A program made the position numbers and the translations under genes. Shown here piece after piece: positions 27,181-37,913 of a DNA stretch of 64,000 bases. This stretch comes from Olsenella sp. (lineage in GTDB: Bacteria; Actinomycetota; Coriobacteriia; Coriobacteriales; Atopobiaceae): contig JALCMG010000002.1 in assembly GCA_022648325.1 (NCBI GenBank), positions 156,449 to 220,448 of the forward strand, in the 5' to 3' direction. Within the stretch, counting starts at the first letter, position 1, and each line of letters opens with the position of its first letter. The notes beneath the pieces were generated by a model. The model saw only the letters and a program-made list of their open reading frames with translations. It was not told where the DNA came from and made no database searches.

Positions 27181-28652
27181 CTAGAGCCCCAGCTCCGTAG
27201 CGACCTCACCTGCGCAGGCAAGGCCGTCGGAGATGGCGGCAACCACGAGGGAGGAGCCAGAGCGCGCATCGCCAGCGGCAAAGACCGGCGTCTTGCCCTC
27301 GCCCACGGTGCGGCGCGAACCGGCAGAGGCGAGCTTTGGCCTCACGCCACCTCGCACCTCCTTAGTCTGGACGCCGAGAGCCTCGTAGACAGAGGCCTCG
27401 GGGCCCGTGAAGCCCATGGCGAGAAGCACGAGCTGCGCGGGAATCTCGCGCTCGGAGCCCTCGATGGGCTCGGGCTTGCCGTGCGACCAGTCGAGGGGGA
27501 CCACGCGGAGTCCGCGGATGCCGCCCTTGTCGTCCTGCAGCACCTCGAGGGTGTTGGTCGCCCAGGAGCGGGGGTCGGCACCCTGGACAAGCTCGGCCTC
27601 GACCTGGCCGTAATCGGTCTTCTTGGTGTTGGGCCACTCGGGCCACTGGTTGGAGGCGGCGCGCACCTCCGGCGGGGCCGGCAGGAACTCAAGCTGGTGG
27701 ACGCTCTTTGCGTGCTGGCGCAGCGCGGTGGCCACGCAGTCGGTGCCGGTGTCGCCGCCGCCAATGACCACCACGTCCTTGCCCTCGGCGCTCACGGCCG
27801 GCGTGTCCGTATGGCCGTCGAGCAGGGCCTTGGTCTGCGCGGTGAGGTAATCAACGGCAAAGACCACGTTGGGGTTGTCGGTGCCGGGAACGCGCAGGCC
27901 GCGCGCCTGGGCGGCGCCGGCCGCAACGACAACGGCGTCGAAGTCCGCGAGCTCGGCCGCAACATCGGGTGAGGTCGCGTCGGTACCGCAGCGAATCTCG
28001 ATGCCGCTCTTCTCCATGAGGTCGAGCCTGCGCTCGACGACCTCCTTGGGGAGCTTCATGTTGGGGATGCCATACATGAGAAGCCCGCCAGCACGGTCGT
28101 GACGCTCGAAGAGGGTCACGCGGGCGCCACGACGGGCGAGCTCCCACGAAGTCGCGAGGCCAGCAGGGCCGGAACCAACCACGGCGACGCGTGGGGCACC
28201 CTCCGCGGCAGGCGCGAGCGGCGCCGGACCGCCGGAAGCCCACTCGTGATCGGAGATGGCGCGCTCGTCGTCCTTGATGGTGGTCGGCTCGTCCGCCAGG
28301 CCGAGGTTGCACGCGGCCTCGCAGGGGCCGGGCACACGCGGCTCGTGAACTCGGGCAGCGGGTTTGTGAGTGCAAGGCGCTCGGCGGCGTCGGTCCACAT
28401 GCCGCGCCACATGAGGTCGTTCCACTCGGGAATCAGGTTGTGCAGCGGGCATCCCGAGCTGCGCGCCTTGCCAAACGAGAAGCCCGTCTGGCAGAAGGCG
28501 ACGCCGCAGTACATGCAGCGGCTCGCCTGGGAGCGCTGGTCCTTCTCGTCCAGCGGAACCGCGAACTCCCCGAAGCCCTTGAGCGTCTCGGCTGCGGGTC
28601 TCTCGCCGTGGGCGACCCTTCCGAGGTCGATGTATGCTCCGACCTTGCCCAT
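27181..28652 (-). pseudogene. gltD: Glutamate synthase small subunit, interrupted by a single-base frameshift
   Basis: NADPH-binding beta subunit of glutamate synthase, which carries electrons to the large subunit. The first frame reads the N-terminal Fe-S domain ([50 protein letters not shown]). At the run of four G at 28324-28327 the expected [12 protein letters not shown] continues only in the next frame, which then runs correctly through [39 protein letters not shown] and VFAAGDARSGSSLVV to the end. One extra base in that run would restore a 490-residue protein, the normal GltD length. It is either a true inactivating slip or a homopolymer sequencing error. It directly follows gltB, with GGGAGG at the gltB end. 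Confidence 0.88.
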
Positions 28653-28656
28653 GGCC

Positions 28657-31600
28657 TTACCTCCCGTTCCTCATGGTCTCGAAGGCGATCTCGACCGCCT
28701 CGTCGTGCGTCTTGCCCGCAGCCTCGGCGGCCTCGGTGAGCTCGAGTGCGACCTCGTACTCGTGCGGGATGACCTTCACGAACCTGTCCTTGATGTCGTC
28801 GAACATGTAGAGCATCTTGATGCCGCGCGGGCTCTTCGTCCTGCTCGCGTGCTCCTCGATGAGGGCGCGGATGGTCTGGAAGTCGCGCTCGGTGGGGCGC
28901 TTGAGCTCCACCATGTCGGTGTTGCAGCGGCTGGGCAGCGTGCCGTACTCGTCGTAGACGAAGGCCACGCCGCCGCTCATGCCCGCGGCGAAGTTGATGC
29001 CGACCTCGCCCAAGATGAGCGCCATGCCGCCCGTCATGTACTCGCAGCCGTGGTTGCCCACGCCCTCGCACACGATGGTTGCGCCGGAGTTGCGCACGCC
29101 AAAGCGCTGGCCGGCCAGGCCGTTGATGAAGCCCTTGCCACTTGTGGCGCCGTAGAAGGCAACGTTTCCGATGGAGACGTTCTCGTCGAACTTGTAGGTC
29201 GCGGTGGGCGCGGGGGCAACGGTGAGGATGCCGCCGGAGAGGCCCTTGCCAAAGTAGTCGTTGGCGTCGCCAATGACGTTGATGGTGATGCCGGCGGGCA
29301 GGAAGGCGCCAAAGCTCTGGCCGCCGGAGCCCGCGCAGTCGATGGTGATGGAGCCCTCGGGGAGCCCCTCCGGGTGCGCGCGGGTGACCTCGGAGCCAAG
29401 CATGGTGCCCACGCAGCGGTTGACGTTCGCGATGTCGGCGTGGAAGTGGACCGGGGTGAGCGTGCGGCGCGCGGTCTCGGTATAGGGCACGAAGAGCGTT
29501 GCGTCGAGGGTGCTGGGAAGCTCGTCGACCGGCCCCATCTCGGGCAGGTAGTGACGTGCCGCAGCGCCGGGGACGCTCTTGCCAAACTCGTTGGTCACGC
29601 TCGCGAGCACGGGCGAGAGGTCGATGGAGTTTGCCTTCCAGTTGCCAGGGACCTCGATCTGACGCAGGCACTCGGGATGGCCCACCATGTCCTGCACCGT
29701 GCGGAAGCCCAGTTCGGCCATGATGTGGCGGAGCTCGTCGGCCACAAAGTACATGAAGTTGACCACGTGCTCGGGCTTGCCGCGGAAGCGGTTGCGAAGC
29801 TCGCAGTTCTGTGTGGCTATGCCCATGGGACAGGTGTCCGTCTGGCAGTCGCGCTGCATGAGGCAGCCGAGCGAGAGCAGCGCGGCCGTGCCAAAGTCAA
29901 AGACCTCGGCGCCGAGAAGCGCCGCCACAGCAACGTCGCGGCCGTCCATGAGCTTGCCGTCGGCCTCGAGTCCCACGCGCGAGCGCAGGCCGTTCTTGAG
30001 CAGGGTCTGCTGTGCCTCGGCAAGGCCGAGCTCCAGCGGCAGGCCGGTGTGGTAGATGGAGTCACGCGGTGCGGCGCCGGTGCCGCCGTTGGCGCTCGAG
30101 ATCAAGATCTTGTTCGCGCCGCCCTTGGCAACGCCCGTGGCGATGGTGCCCACGCCCGCCTCGGAGACGAGCTTCACCGAGACCATGGCCTTGGGATTGG
30201 CGTTCTTGAGGTCGAAGATCAGCTCGGCCAGGTCCTCGATGGAGTAGATGTCGTGGTGCGGCGGTGGCGAGACGAGACCCACGCCAGGCGTGGAGTTGCG
30301 CACCTTGGCGATCCACGGCCAGACCTTGGTGCCGGGCAGGTGACCGCCCTCGCCGGGCTTGGCGCCCTGGGCCATCTTGATCTGAATCTCCTCGCCGGAG
30401 ACGAGGTAGCGGCTGGTGACGCCAAAGCGTGCGGAGGCAACCTGCTTGACCTTGGAGTTAGCGGAGTCGCCATTGGCGAGCGTGGTCTCGCGGTCGGGGT
30501 TCTCGCCGCCCTCGCCCGTGTTGGACTTGGCGCCAATGCGGTTCATGGCAATGGCAAGCGCGCGGTGCGCCTCGTCGGAGATGGCGCCAAAGCTCATGGC
30601 GCTGGTCTCGAAGCGCTTCACGATGGAATCGGCGCTCTCCACCTCGTCCAGGGGCACGGGGCCGGACGGCAGCGGCACGAACTCGAGGAGGTCACGCAGC
30701 ATGATGGCGCGGCCCTTGGGGTGCAGGGCCTTGGAGTACTCCGCGAAGAGCTCTGCGTTGTTCTCGCGCACGGCACGATGCAGCAGGTAGATGACCTGCG
30801 GGGTGATGATGTGCTCCTCGCCGCCAAGCGGGCGCCACTTGGTGATGCCCGAGCTAGCCAGCTGCGTGGGCGCAGGCGTCTTGAGCAGCGCCAGCGCCTC
30901 GTCGTAGCGCTCGTTGCACTCGCGCTCGACGCCTTTCTCGTCGAGGCCGCCCACGCGCGAAACGGTGCCGGTGAAGCAGCGGTCAACAAAGCCCTGGTCA
31001 AAGCCAACGGTCTCGAAGATCTGCGCCGAGTGGTAGCCCTGCATCGTGGAGATGCCCATCTTGGACATGATGGATGTGATGCCGGCGTTGACCGCCCGGT
31101 CGTAGTTGGCGATGCCCTCCTCTGCGCTCACGCCCAGGGAGCCGCGCTCCGCCAGGGCACGGATGCACTCGTGCGCCATGTAGGGGTAGATGCCCGAGGC
31201 GGAGTAGCCAACGAGCGTGGCGTAGTCGTGCGGGGTGATGGCGTCACCGCACTCCACCACGAGGTCCGCCTTCATGCGGATGCCAGTACGGATCATGTGG
31301 TTGTGGACGGCCGAGACCGAGAGGAGTGACGGGATGGGCACCTGGCCCTCGCCTGCGCGGTCAGAGATGACCAGCACGTTGACACCACCATGCACGGCCT
31401 TCTCGACGCCCTTGCACAGGGACTCGAGCGCCGCCTTGAGCGCTCCCTCCCCCGCCTCGCGCGGGTACGTAGCCGAGAAGCACGCAGCATGGAACCCCTG
31501 GCGGTCCAGCGTGGCGATTCGCTCGAACTCGTCCTTGTTGAGGATGGGGTCGTCGAGGCGCAGCAGCTGGCAGTTCTTGCGCGAGTCCTCGAGCATGTTG

Positions 31601-33276
31601 CCGTGGTTGCCCAGGTAGAGTACCGAGGACGTCACGAAGCTCTCGCGGAGGGCGTCGATTGGCGGGTTGGTGACCTGCGCGAACAGCTGGTTGAAGTAGT
31701 CAAAGAACGAACGCGGGTGACCGGAGAGCACGGCGAGAGGAATGTCCGCGCCCATCGAGGCAAGGGGCGGCTTGCCCGTGTTGGCCATGGGGCGCACGGC
31801 CTCCTCGACGTCGTCGAAGTGGTAGCCGTGACGAGCGAGGCGCTGGGTAAGGCTCACCTCGGCATCGATGCCCTCGAAGGGGCTCTTCCCACCCTTGGCG
31901 AGGTCGCCAACCGAGAGCGTCTCCTCGTCGATCCAGTCACGGAAGGGCTTCTGGGCGGCAAAGTGCGACTTGACCTCGTTGTCCCAGAGGATGCGACCCT
32001 GCGAGGGATCGACGACGAACATCTGGCCGGGGCCGAGTGAGCCCGTCTGCAGGATCTCGTCGGGCTCGACGGTAAGGGCGCCCACCTCGGAGGCAAGAAT
32101 CATGCGGTCGTCATGCGTGACGTAGTAGCGAGCAGGACGCAGGCCGTTCCTGTCGAGAGCGGCGCCGGTGATGCGGCCGTCGGAGAAGGCGATGGCAGCA
32201 GGGCCGTCCCAGCTCTCGGTGAGCATGGACTGGTAGCAGTCGTAGGCGCGACGCTCGTCGGAAAGCTGCTTGTTCTTGTCCCAGGGCTCGGGAAGCAGCA
32301 TCGTGACGGCACGCGAGAGGGGCCTGCCGTTCATGGTGAGGAACTCGAGGACGTTGTCGAGGATGGCGGAGTCGGAGCCTTCGCGGTTGATGACCGGCAT
32401 CACGCGGCCGAGGTCTGCGCCAAGCACGGGCGAGTAGAACTCGGACTCGCGTGCGCGAATCCAGTTCACGTTTCCGCGCAGCGTGTTGATCTCGCCGTTG
32501 TGGACGATGTAGCGGTTGGGGTGCGCGCGCTCCCAGCTCGGCGTGGTGTTGGTGGAGTAGCGGGAGTGCACGAGTGCAAGCGCGGACTCCGCAGCCGCGT
32601 CGTTGAGGTCCAGGTAGAAGTTGCGCATCTGTGTGGCGACGAGCATGCCCTTGTACACGATGGTGCGCGAGCTCATGGAGCACACGTAGAAGATCTTGCC
32701 CTCAAGCGCGTGGTGGGCAGCTGCGGCCTTCTCGATGGTGCGGCAGCACACGTAGAGCTTGCGCTCGAACTCGTCGCCGGCCGGGACATCCGCTGGGCGG
32801 CCAAGGAAGGCCTGGTAGATGGTGGGCATGCAGGCACGGGCCGTCTCGCCGAGGTCGTGGGGGTCGATGGGCACCTCGCGCCAGAAGAGCAGGGGCACGC
32901 CCTGCTCGGCGCAGCCCTCCTCGAAGACGCGACGCGCAACCTGCGCGCCTTCCGCGTCCTGCGGGAAGAAGACCATCGCCACGCCGTACTCGCCCTCGTC
33001 GGGGAGCAGGTGGCCGTACTTCTGAGCCTCCTTGCGGAAGAAGCGGTGCGGAATCTGGAACAGGATGCCCGCGCCGTCGCCGGTGTTTCTCTCCAGGCCC
33101 TTGCCGCCGCGGTGCTCGAGGTTAACGAGCAGCGTGAGCGCGTCGTCAAGCAGCTGGTGTGACTTCTGGCCCTTGAGGTGAGCTATCGCGCCGATGCCGC
33201 AGGCGTCGTGCTCGAACTCCTCCCTGTACAGGCCCTGACCGGTGCTGGTGTCCTTGGCCACCTGGTTGGATACCAT
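28657..33276 (-). CDS. gltB: Glutamate synthase large subunit
   Basis: Transfers the amide of glutamine to 2-oxoglutarate, giving two glutamates. With ATG 33276 the protein is 1539 residues, the expected size; the frame is open 450 bases further upstream but that part is not conserved. A 25-residue propeptide is followed by the N-terminal nucleophile Cys 26 (HDACGIGAI) of the glutaminase domain. Later come the FMN synthase domain ([34 protein letters not shown]), the 3Fe-4S cysteines around [19 protein letters not shown], and the C-terminal GxGxG repeat domain ([25 protein letters not shown]). GAGGGG precedes the start. Cotranscribed with gltD. Confidence 0.96.
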   Translation of the reverse strand: MVSNQVAKDTSTGQGLYREEFEHDACGIGAIAHLKGQKSHQLLDDALTLLVNLEHRGGKGLERNTGDGAGILFQIPHRFFRKEAQKYGHLLPDEGEYGVAMVFFPQDAEGAQVARRVFEEGCAEQGVPLLFWREVPIDPHDLGETARACMPTIYQAFLGRPADVPAGDEFERKLYVCCRTIEKAAAAHHALEGKIFYVCSMSSRTIVYKGMLVATQMRNFYLDLNDAAAESALALVHSRYSTNTTPSWERAHPNRYIVHNGEINTLRGNVNWIRARESEFYSPVLGADLGRVMPVINREGSDSAILDNVLEFLTMNGRPLSRAVTMLLPEPWDKNKQLSDERRAYDCYQSMLTESWDGPAAIAFSDGRITGAALDRNGLRPARYYVTHDDRMILASEVGALTVEPDEILQTGSLGPGQMFVVDPSQGRILWDNEVKSHFAAQKPFRDWIDEETLSVGDLAKGGKSPFEGIDAEVSLTQRLARHGYHFDDVEEAVRPMANTGKPPLASMGADIPLAVLSGHPRSFFDYFNQLFAQVTNPPIDALRESFVTSSVLYLGNHGNMLEDSRKNCQLLRLDDPILNKDEFERIATLDRQGFHAACFSATYPREAGEGALKAALESLCKGVEKAVHGGVNVLVISDRAGEGQVPIPSLLSVSAVHNHMIRTGIRMKADLVVECGDAITPHDYATLVGYSASGIYPYMAHECIRALAERGSLGVSAEEGIANYDRAVNAGITSIMSKMGISTMQGYHSAQIFETVGFDQGFVDRCFTGTVSRVGGLDEKGVERECNERYDEALALLKTPAPTQLASSGITKWRPLGGEEHIITPQVIYLLHRAVRENNAELFAEYSKALHPKGRAIMLRDLLEFVPLPSGPVPLDEVESADSIVKRFETSAMSFGAISDEAHRALAIAMNRIGAKSNTGEGGENPDRETTLANGDSANSKVKQVASARFGVTSRYLVSGEEIQIKMAQGAKPGEGGHLPGTKVWPWIAKVRNSTPGVGLVSPPPHHDIYSIEDLAELIFDLKNANPKAMVSVKLVSEAGVGTIATGVAKGGANKILISSANGGTGAAPRDSIYHTGLPLELGLAEAQQTLLKNGLRSRVGLEADGKLMDGRDVAVAALLGAEVFDFGTAALLSLGCLMQRDCQTDTCPMGIATQNCELRNRFRGKPEHVVNFMYFVADELRHIMAELGFRTVQDMVGHPECLRQIEVPGNWKANSIDLSPVLASVTNEFGKSVPGAAARHYLPEMGPVDELPSTLDATLFVPYTETARRTLTPVHFHADIANVNRCVGTMLGSEVTRAHPEGLPEGSITIDCAGSGGQSFGAFLPAGITINVIGDANDYFGKGLSGGILTVAPAPTATYKFDENVSIGNVAFYGATSGKGFINGLAGQRFGVRNSGATIVCEGVGNHGCEYMTGGMALILGEVGINFAAGMSGGVAFVYDEYGTLPSRCNTDMVELKRPTERDFQTIRALIEEHASRTKSPRGIKMLYMFDDIKDRFVKVIPHEYEVALELTEAAEAAGKTHDEAVEIAFETMRNGR

Positions 33277-33624
33277 GTATTCCCCTCTCCAAGCGCCCGC
33301 GCGTGCGGGCGTGCCATGTGGGTGCCCGCCATCTGGCACGGGAACCCTACGTGCCGATGGAAGTCTAAGCTGGGTGTGTTTCGGCGAGAAAAACGGGACC
33401 GAGACGCTGTCCAACATACACACGCCTGAAACGTTCTCGAAAAATGGACGGACGAGAGTGGAGGGGCATACCCTCAAACACAGCCAACCCACTCGATGCA
33501 ATTTTGTTGCCCGGTAACTCAATCCCATCCAGCCCAATGCGACCACACGCCGAAGAGGCGGCGTCACCGCCATTCGGACGATGGATGCTTGATCCACGGA
33601 GGGGTCTCGTGGAGAGGGGTTGCC
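33277..33624. promoter_or_regulatory. Divergent promoter region of gltBD and the DUF2804 gene
   Basis: 348 bases without a gene. On the minus strand a short strong hairpin (33294-33311, CGCCCGC/GCGGGCG) lies in the gltB leader about 18 bases before the start codon, next to the SD, where it could modulate translation. No clear sigma-70 promoter or nitrogen-regulator site was recognised. Confidence 0.4.
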
Positions 33625-34662
33625 ATGTCCGAGCATCGCATCACCGGAACCGGCAGGCTTCTTGACGAGGAGGGCCGCCTTCGGGAACCCGGATGGGCAA
33701 CGCGCCCACCTTTCATCTATGACCACGCAGACATCCAGGCACCCCCGTGGCGCATCAAGGATTGGGACTACTATCTGATAAACGACGAGCGCTATGCCGT
33801 GGCGCTAACCTTTAGCGACCTGGGTTACCTGGGGCTTGTCTCGGCTTCTATCCTGGACTTCTCGGCGCGGACATTCAAGACCACCTCGGAGACGGTGCCG
33901 TTGCCGCTGGGTTCCATGGGGCTCCCGGCGAGCTCCGACGTGGGTGACATCTGTTGGGCCAACGGGCGCTGTCGCGTGGACTGGCGCCATGTTGACAATG
34001 CCCGGCGCCTCTCGTTTTCCATGCGCAACTTCGACGGCGAGCACGACCTCGAAGTTGAAGCCCTCCTCGACCAGCAGCCGCGCGACTCGATGGTCATCTG
34101 CACCCCATGGGACGAGGACACCCACGCCTTCTACTACAACCGAAAGATTGTGGGTATGCGCGCGTGGGGCGGCTTTCGTCGCGGGACGCTCTTCCATGAG
34201 TTCTCACGGGACGACTCGTTTGGACTTCTCGACTGGGGTCGCGGCGTTTGGACGTACGAGAACACCTGGTATTGGGCGGCGGCGCAGGGGCACCAGGGCG
34301 GTCACGTAGTGGGTCTCAACCTTGGCTACGGGTTTGGAAACACGCGTGCTGCCAGCGAGAACATGGTCTTCGTAGACGGCATTGCTCGCAAGCTCGGCCG
34401 CGTGGACTTTGGCATTCCTGTGGGCGAGAAGGGATATGAGTACCTCTCGCCATGGCATGTGACCGACGACGAGGGAAGGCTCAACCTAGCCTTTGACCCG
34501 CAGATCGACCGCACCGATGATATCGACCTGGCCGGCGTAATTGTGAGCCGACAGCATCAGGTGTTTGGGACCTTCACCGGGACCGTAATGCTCGACGACG
34601 GGGGCACACTCTGCGTCACGGCGCTGCGCGGTTCGGCGGAGCATATCTACAACAAGTACTAG
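33625..34662 (+). CDS. DUF2804 family protein
   Basis: A 345-residue protein of the DUF2804 family, whose members are widespread in anaerobic and marine bacteria and lack a proven function. Recognisable are the N-terminal GTGRLLDEEGRLREPGWA followed by IKDWDYYLINDERYAVALTF, the central HAFYYNRKIVGM, and WGRGVWTYENTWYWAAAQG. It is predicted all-beta and soluble, without signal peptide. ATG 33625 is preceded by GGAGAGG; the open frame further upstream is not conserved. Single gene divergent from gltB and convergent with the lar operon. I assign no function. Confidence 0.8.
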   Translation: MSEHRITGTGRLLDEEGRLREPGWATRPPFIYDHADIQAPPWRIKDWDYYLINDERYAVALTFSDLGYLGLVSASILDFSARTFKTTSETVPLPLGSMGLPASSDVGDICWANGRCRVDWRHVDNARRLSFSMRNFDGEHDLEVEALLDQQPRDSMVICTPWDEDTHAFYYNRKIVGMRAWGGFRRGTLFHEFSRDDSFGLLDWGRGVWTYENTWYWAAAQGHQGGHVVGLNLGYGFGNTRAASENMVFVDGIARKLGRVDFGIPVGEKGYEYLSPWHVTDDEGRLNLAFDPQIDRTDDIDLAGVIVSRQHQVFGTFTGTVMLDDGGTLCVTALRGSAEHIYNKY

Positions 34663-34720
34663 CGGCGCCGGCATTAGCGGCTCCAGACACACCGTCGCCC
34701 GCCCCGCAGACGCCGGGACC

Positions 34721-36058
34721 TCAGAGGGCGGTCGCGGCGGCAAGGTACACCGTGCGGAAGTCCGTCCCAGCGGCTTGCGCCATCGTGCGCACAGACTCGT
34801 ACTCAGGATACGCGCGGAGAAGCCCATCTCGCTCGCACATCTTTACTCGCACGGTACCGTAAACCGTCTCGACGTCGCGCCATGAGACGTCCATCACGCT
34901 GCGCTCCATACGCTGGCGGCGGATTCCTATCGTCGTGGTCTCCGCAAACACGATGCGCTCGAGCGCCTCCCGATGGTCGTCGTCGCAGATAACAGCAAGC
35001 TCATACGCTGGCCTGTTCTTCTTCATGAAGACGGGCAGGAAGTGGGCGTCTCGGGCACCCGCCGCCATGAGGCCCTCGAGCACGGCGCCGAGCATCTCGC
35101 CAGTGCTGTCATCAATGTTGCACTCGAGCTTCCAAATCCATTCGCCGGGAATGGGGGCGCCGCCGCCGGGCGCGGGAACGCCGCCGGGCACAGCACCGTC
35201 ACCGGCCCCATCGGCCTCCTCAATGAGAAGCGCTCGCAGGATGCTGGGCGGGCCGTAGTCGCGCTTGCCGGCACCCATGCCGCAGGCCGTCACCGAGAAG
35301 CGCTCCGGCAGCTCGGTCGATGTCATGGCGGCCGCAGCAATAGCCGCACCCGTTGGCGTGACAAGCTCGCCCTGCCGCGCACCCACGCTGAGCGGCAGCC
35401 CCGTTGCCGCCGCGATGTTAACCACGGCGGGGACCGGCACGGGAATCACCCCATGCTGGCAGCGCACCATGCCCGTCCCCTCGACAACACGCGGCACAAT
35501 GACCTTCTCGACGCCCAGGCTGTCCAGGCAGACGGCCGCCACGACAACGTCGACGATGGCGTCAATGGCACCCACCTCGTGAAAGTGCACCTCATCGACG
35601 GGCGCGCCGTGCGCCTTGGACTCGGCCTCGGCGAGAAGGCGGAATGTCTTCTCGGCCAGAGAGCGCGCCCGCGGCGTAAGGCTGAGAGTCGCAAGAATCT
35701 CCCGCACCTGGGCGTAGCTGCGGTGGTGATGCGCGTGCCCGTGCGCGCCGCCACCGTGCCCGTGCGCGCCGCCACCGCGCGCTCCCTCCTCGCTCCCCTC
35801 GCGCGACCGCCAGTCGGGATCGTAGAGGTAAGCCATGTCGTGGTCGTGGCCGTCGTGCTCCGCGTCAAGCACCACGTCAAAGTCGCAGCAGTCGAGCCCG
35901 GCCTTCTCCACGCGTCCCACGCGCAGCTCGAAGCCCTCGCCCGCAAGCGGCTCCAACGCAGCCCGCACGGCCTGCTCGCTGGCGCCCAGGTCGAGCAGAG
36001 ACGCCACTGCCATGTCGCCGCCTATGCCAGTCTGGCAGTCCCAGAAGAGCGTGCTCAT
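34721..36058 (-). CDS. larC: Nickel insertion protein LarC
   Basis: CTP-dependent nickel insertase that completes the nickel-pincer nucleotide cofactor. The 445-residue protein is one continuous frame, unlike Lactiplantibacillus plantarum, where larC is expressed by ribosomal frameshifting. Start FWDCQTGIGGDM matches the family; residues about 70-112 hold a His-rich nickel-binding tract (HDGHDHD and repeated HGH/GGAHGHAHHH). The core has DEVHFHEVGAIDAIVD and GELVTPTGAAIAA, and the C-terminal domain LECNIDDSTGEM and FMKKNRPAYEL. Its ATG overlaps the larB stop. Last gene of larEBC. Confidence 0.92.
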   Translation of the reverse strand: MSTLFWDCQTGIGGDMAVASLLDLGASEQAVRAALEPLAGEGFELRVGRVEKAGLDCCDFDVVLDAEHDGHDHDMAYLYDPDWRSREGSEEGARGGGAHGHGGGAHGHAHHHRSYAQVREILATLSLTPRARSLAEKTFRLLAEAESKAHGAPVDEVHFHEVGAIDAIVDVVVAAVCLDSLGVEKVIVPRVVEGTGMVRCQHGVIPVPVPAVVNIAAATGLPLSVGARQGELVTPTGAAIAAAAMTSTELPERFSVTACGMGAGKRDYGPPSILRALLIEEADGAGDGAVPGGVPAPGGGAPIPGEWIWKLECNIDDSTGEMLGAVLEGLMAAGARDAHFLPVFMKKNRPAYELAVICDDDHREALERIVFAETTTIGIRRQRMERSVMDVSWRDVETVYGTVRVKMCERDGLLRAYPEYESVRTMAQAAGTDFRTVYLAAATAL

Positions 36059-36759
36059 CTGGCTCCCCCTCCCACCGCAAGGCGGTTGATCTGCGTGGCC
36101 AGGTAGGCCGCGCCAAACCCGTTATCGATGTTGACCGTGGCGACCCCGTTGGCGCAGGAGTTGACCATGCTGAGAAGCGCGGCAACCCCGTTGAACGACG
36201 CCCCATACCCCACCGAGGTGGGCACCGAGATCACGGGCACCGAGACAAGCCCGCCCAACACACTCGCGAGCGCGCCCTCCATCCCGGCGACCGCCACCAC
36301 GCACGTTGCCGTGCGGATGCCGTCCGGCTGGTCCATCTGGCCGAGCAGCCTATGGATGCCGGCCACGCCCACGTCGTAATGGCGGGTCACGCGGGTGCCA
36401 AAGAACTCTGCCACGCGCGCCGCCTCCTCGGCAACCGGCGTGTCCGCCGTGCCCGCGCACACCACGGCAACGTGTCCCACCAACGGCGTCGGCGCCTCTG
36501 GAGCCACGCTCAGGACGCGCGAGATTGGGTCGTAGGTAGCCTGGGGCAGCACCTCCCGCACAAGGCTCGCCTGGTGCTCGCTCGCACGCGTCCCCAAGGC
36601 GCGGCCGTCCGCCGCAACCAGCCGCTGGAAGATGTAAGGCAGGTAGGCATCGGGTTTGCCCTCGCAGAGCACCACCTCGGGAAAGCCGGTACGCTCCTCC
36701 CGGCTGGTGTCAAGCTTGGCAAACCCAAGGTCATCGTAGCCACAGTCCTGCTCGCTCAT
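36055..36759 (-). CDS. larB: Pyridinium-3,5-biscarboxylate mononucleotide synthase LarB
   Basis: First enzyme of nickel-pincer cofactor synthesis: carboxylates and hydrolyses nicotinic acid adenine dinucleotide. The 234-residue protein has the N-terminal extension with LDTSREERTGFPEVVLCEGK and a PurE-like C-terminal domain (VAVVCAGTADTPVAEEAA, DVGVAGIHRLL, VAGMEGALASVLGGLV, PTSVGYGASFNG). Both ends overlap neighbours by ATGA, indicating tight coupling in larE-larB-larC. No larA (lactate racemase) or nickel transporter is in the window, so the enzyme using the cofactor is encoded elsewhere. Confidence 0.93.
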   Translation of the reverse strand: MSEQDCGYDDLGFAKLDTSREERTGFPEVVLCEGKPDAYLPYIFQRLVAADGRALGTRASEHQASLVREVLPQATYDPISRVLSVAPEAPTPLVGHVAVVCAGTADTPVAEEAARVAEFFGTRVTRHYDVGVAGIHRLLGQMDQPDGIRTATCVVAVAGMEGALASVLGGLVSVPVISVPTSVGYGASFNGVAALLSMVNSCANGVATVNIDNGFGAAYLATQINRLAVGGGAR

Positions 36760-37634
36760 GCGCGCTCCTCACCTAGCGACTGGTTCATGGAGCCCGTGCG
36801 GTAGCCGGACAAATCCATGGTCACGTACGAGAAGCCCAGCGAACGAAGGCCATCCGCAACCTGCGCGGCATGTGAGACGAGCAGCCCAAACTCCTCGGGA
36901 AGCACCTCGACGCGGGCAATGGGGTCCTTCTCGCCGTGGACGCGCACGCGCACCTGCGTGAGCCCCAGGTCGAGCAGCTCCTGCTCCGCCAGGTCCACCA
37001 TGCGCAGGCGCTGGCGAGAGATGAGTTCGCCGTACACGAAGCGTGACGAGAGGCACGCGAAGGACTGCTTGTCCCAGGTGGGAAGCCCAAACTCGCGGGA
37101 GAGCGCGCGAATCTCGGCCTTGCGCAGTCCCGCCTGACGAAGCGGGCTGAGCACACCCTGCTCGGCAACGGCCCGCAGGCCGGGACGGTAGTCGCCCTCG
37201 TCGTCCACGTTTGATCCCTCGGCCACGTGAGCCATGTCCCTCTCGCGCGCAATGCCTTCAATCCTCTGGAAGAGCTCGCGTTTGCACAAGTAGCAGCGGT
37301 CTTTGGGGTTGTGGACAAAGCCCGGGATTCCCAGCTCCTCCGAGTCCACGAGAACGTGCGGGATGCCCTCGCGCTCGCAGAAGGCATCGGCCTCGCAACG
37401 CTCACGCTGGGGGAAGGACTCCGAGCGCGCCGTAACCGCCAGGCACTTCTCGCCCAGGGCCTCGTGCGCGGCATGCAGGAGCAGCGCGGAGTCCACCCCG
37501 CCCGAGAACGCGACGGCAACGCTCCCCTGCTCGCGCAGGTAGTCCACCAGCCGGCGGTACTTCTCGCGCATCTCCTGGGTCACCGGCGGCACGCACCGCG
37601 CCACCGGGTTCGTGTTGGCGACCTTATCGTTCAA
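36756..37634 (-). CDS. larE: ATP-dependent sulfur transferase LarE
   Basis: Adds sulfur to the pyridinium mononucleotide, using its own cysteine as donor. The PP-loop is AVAFSGGVDSALLLHAAHEA, and CYLCKRELF and the region WDKQSFACLSSRFVYGE follow; the Cys in FACLSSR aligns with the sacrificial Cys 176 of L. plantarum LarE. Start is uncertain. I use TTG 37634, because AGGAGG lies ten bases upstream and the codons between it and ATG 37571 have coding bias. ATG 37571 gives the more usual 271-residue length but has no spaced SD. The stop overlaps larB. Confidence 0.88.
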   Translation of the reverse strand: MNDKVANTNPVARCVPPVTQEMREKYRRLVDYLREQGSVAVAFSGGVDSALLLHAAHEALGEKCLAVTARSESFPQRERCEADAFCEREGIPHVLVDSEELGIPGFVHNPKDRCYLCKRELFQRIEGIARERDMAHVAEGSNVDDEGDYRPGLRAVAEQGVLSPLRQAGLRKAEIRALSREFGLPTWDKQSFACLSSRFVYGELISRQRLRMVDLAEQELLDLGLTQVRVRVHGEKDPIARVEVLPEEFGLLVSHAAQVADGLRSLGFSYVTMDLSGYRTGSMNQSLGEERA

Positions 37635-37795
37635 AAGAGCCGCACCTCCTGTCGTTGCCCCCAGCAAGCCCCATGCCCGCCGACAAAGCACCAACCATGG
37701 TAGGAGATGCGAGCCGCTTCGCCCAGATTGCACTTTATTGCGCAACAAGGATTGAAGAACCGGGTGACCAGCACCACGCCGGACGGCCTCTCCAC
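37631..37795 (-). CDS. Possible small Cys-rich leader ORF overlapping larE
   Basis: A frame of about 54 residues (GTG at 37795) whose TGA overlaps the proposed TTG of larE, the same 4-base coupling seen within larEBC. It contains six cysteines, three of them in FFNPCCAIKCN, plus HGWCFVGGHGACW. The first half has coding-like third positions. No SD is visible before the GTG and I know no family, so it may be only a leader RNA. Listed because of its place ahead of a metal-cofactor operon. Confidence 0.2.
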   Translation of the reverse strand: MERPSGVVLVTRFFNPCCAIKCNLGEAARISYHGWCFVGGHGACWGQRQEVRLF

Positions 37796-37829
37796 TACGT
37801 AGGGCACTTCGCCTGGTGCGCACAAGAAA

Positions 37830-37859
37830 GGGCCCGTCCGGAAGCTTCCGGACGGGCCC
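37830..37859. terminator. Perfect 30-bp palindrome, terminator of the DMT transporter gene
   Basis: GGGCCCGTCCGGAAG and its exact complement abut with no loop base. On the minus strand it lies 54 bases after the transporter stop and is followed by TTTCTTG. It insulates the transporter from larEBC. Confidence 0.85.
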
Positions 37860-37913
37860 CACAGTCACCAGGCACGCCGGCTGGCGTCCACCACACCTGC
37901 GCCGGCGCCCCGG

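Noticed and set aside
28099..31329. A 1076-codon open frame on the plus strand
   Set aside because: Antisense to gltBD. High G/C at third positions keeps the opposite frame open; no family motifs and composition rich in Arg, His, Val and Gly.
33277..33726. A 150-residue N-terminal extension of gltB
   Set aside because: It would place a long non-conserved stretch before the propeptide; ATG 33276 with GAGGGG leaves the usual short propeptide before Cys 26.
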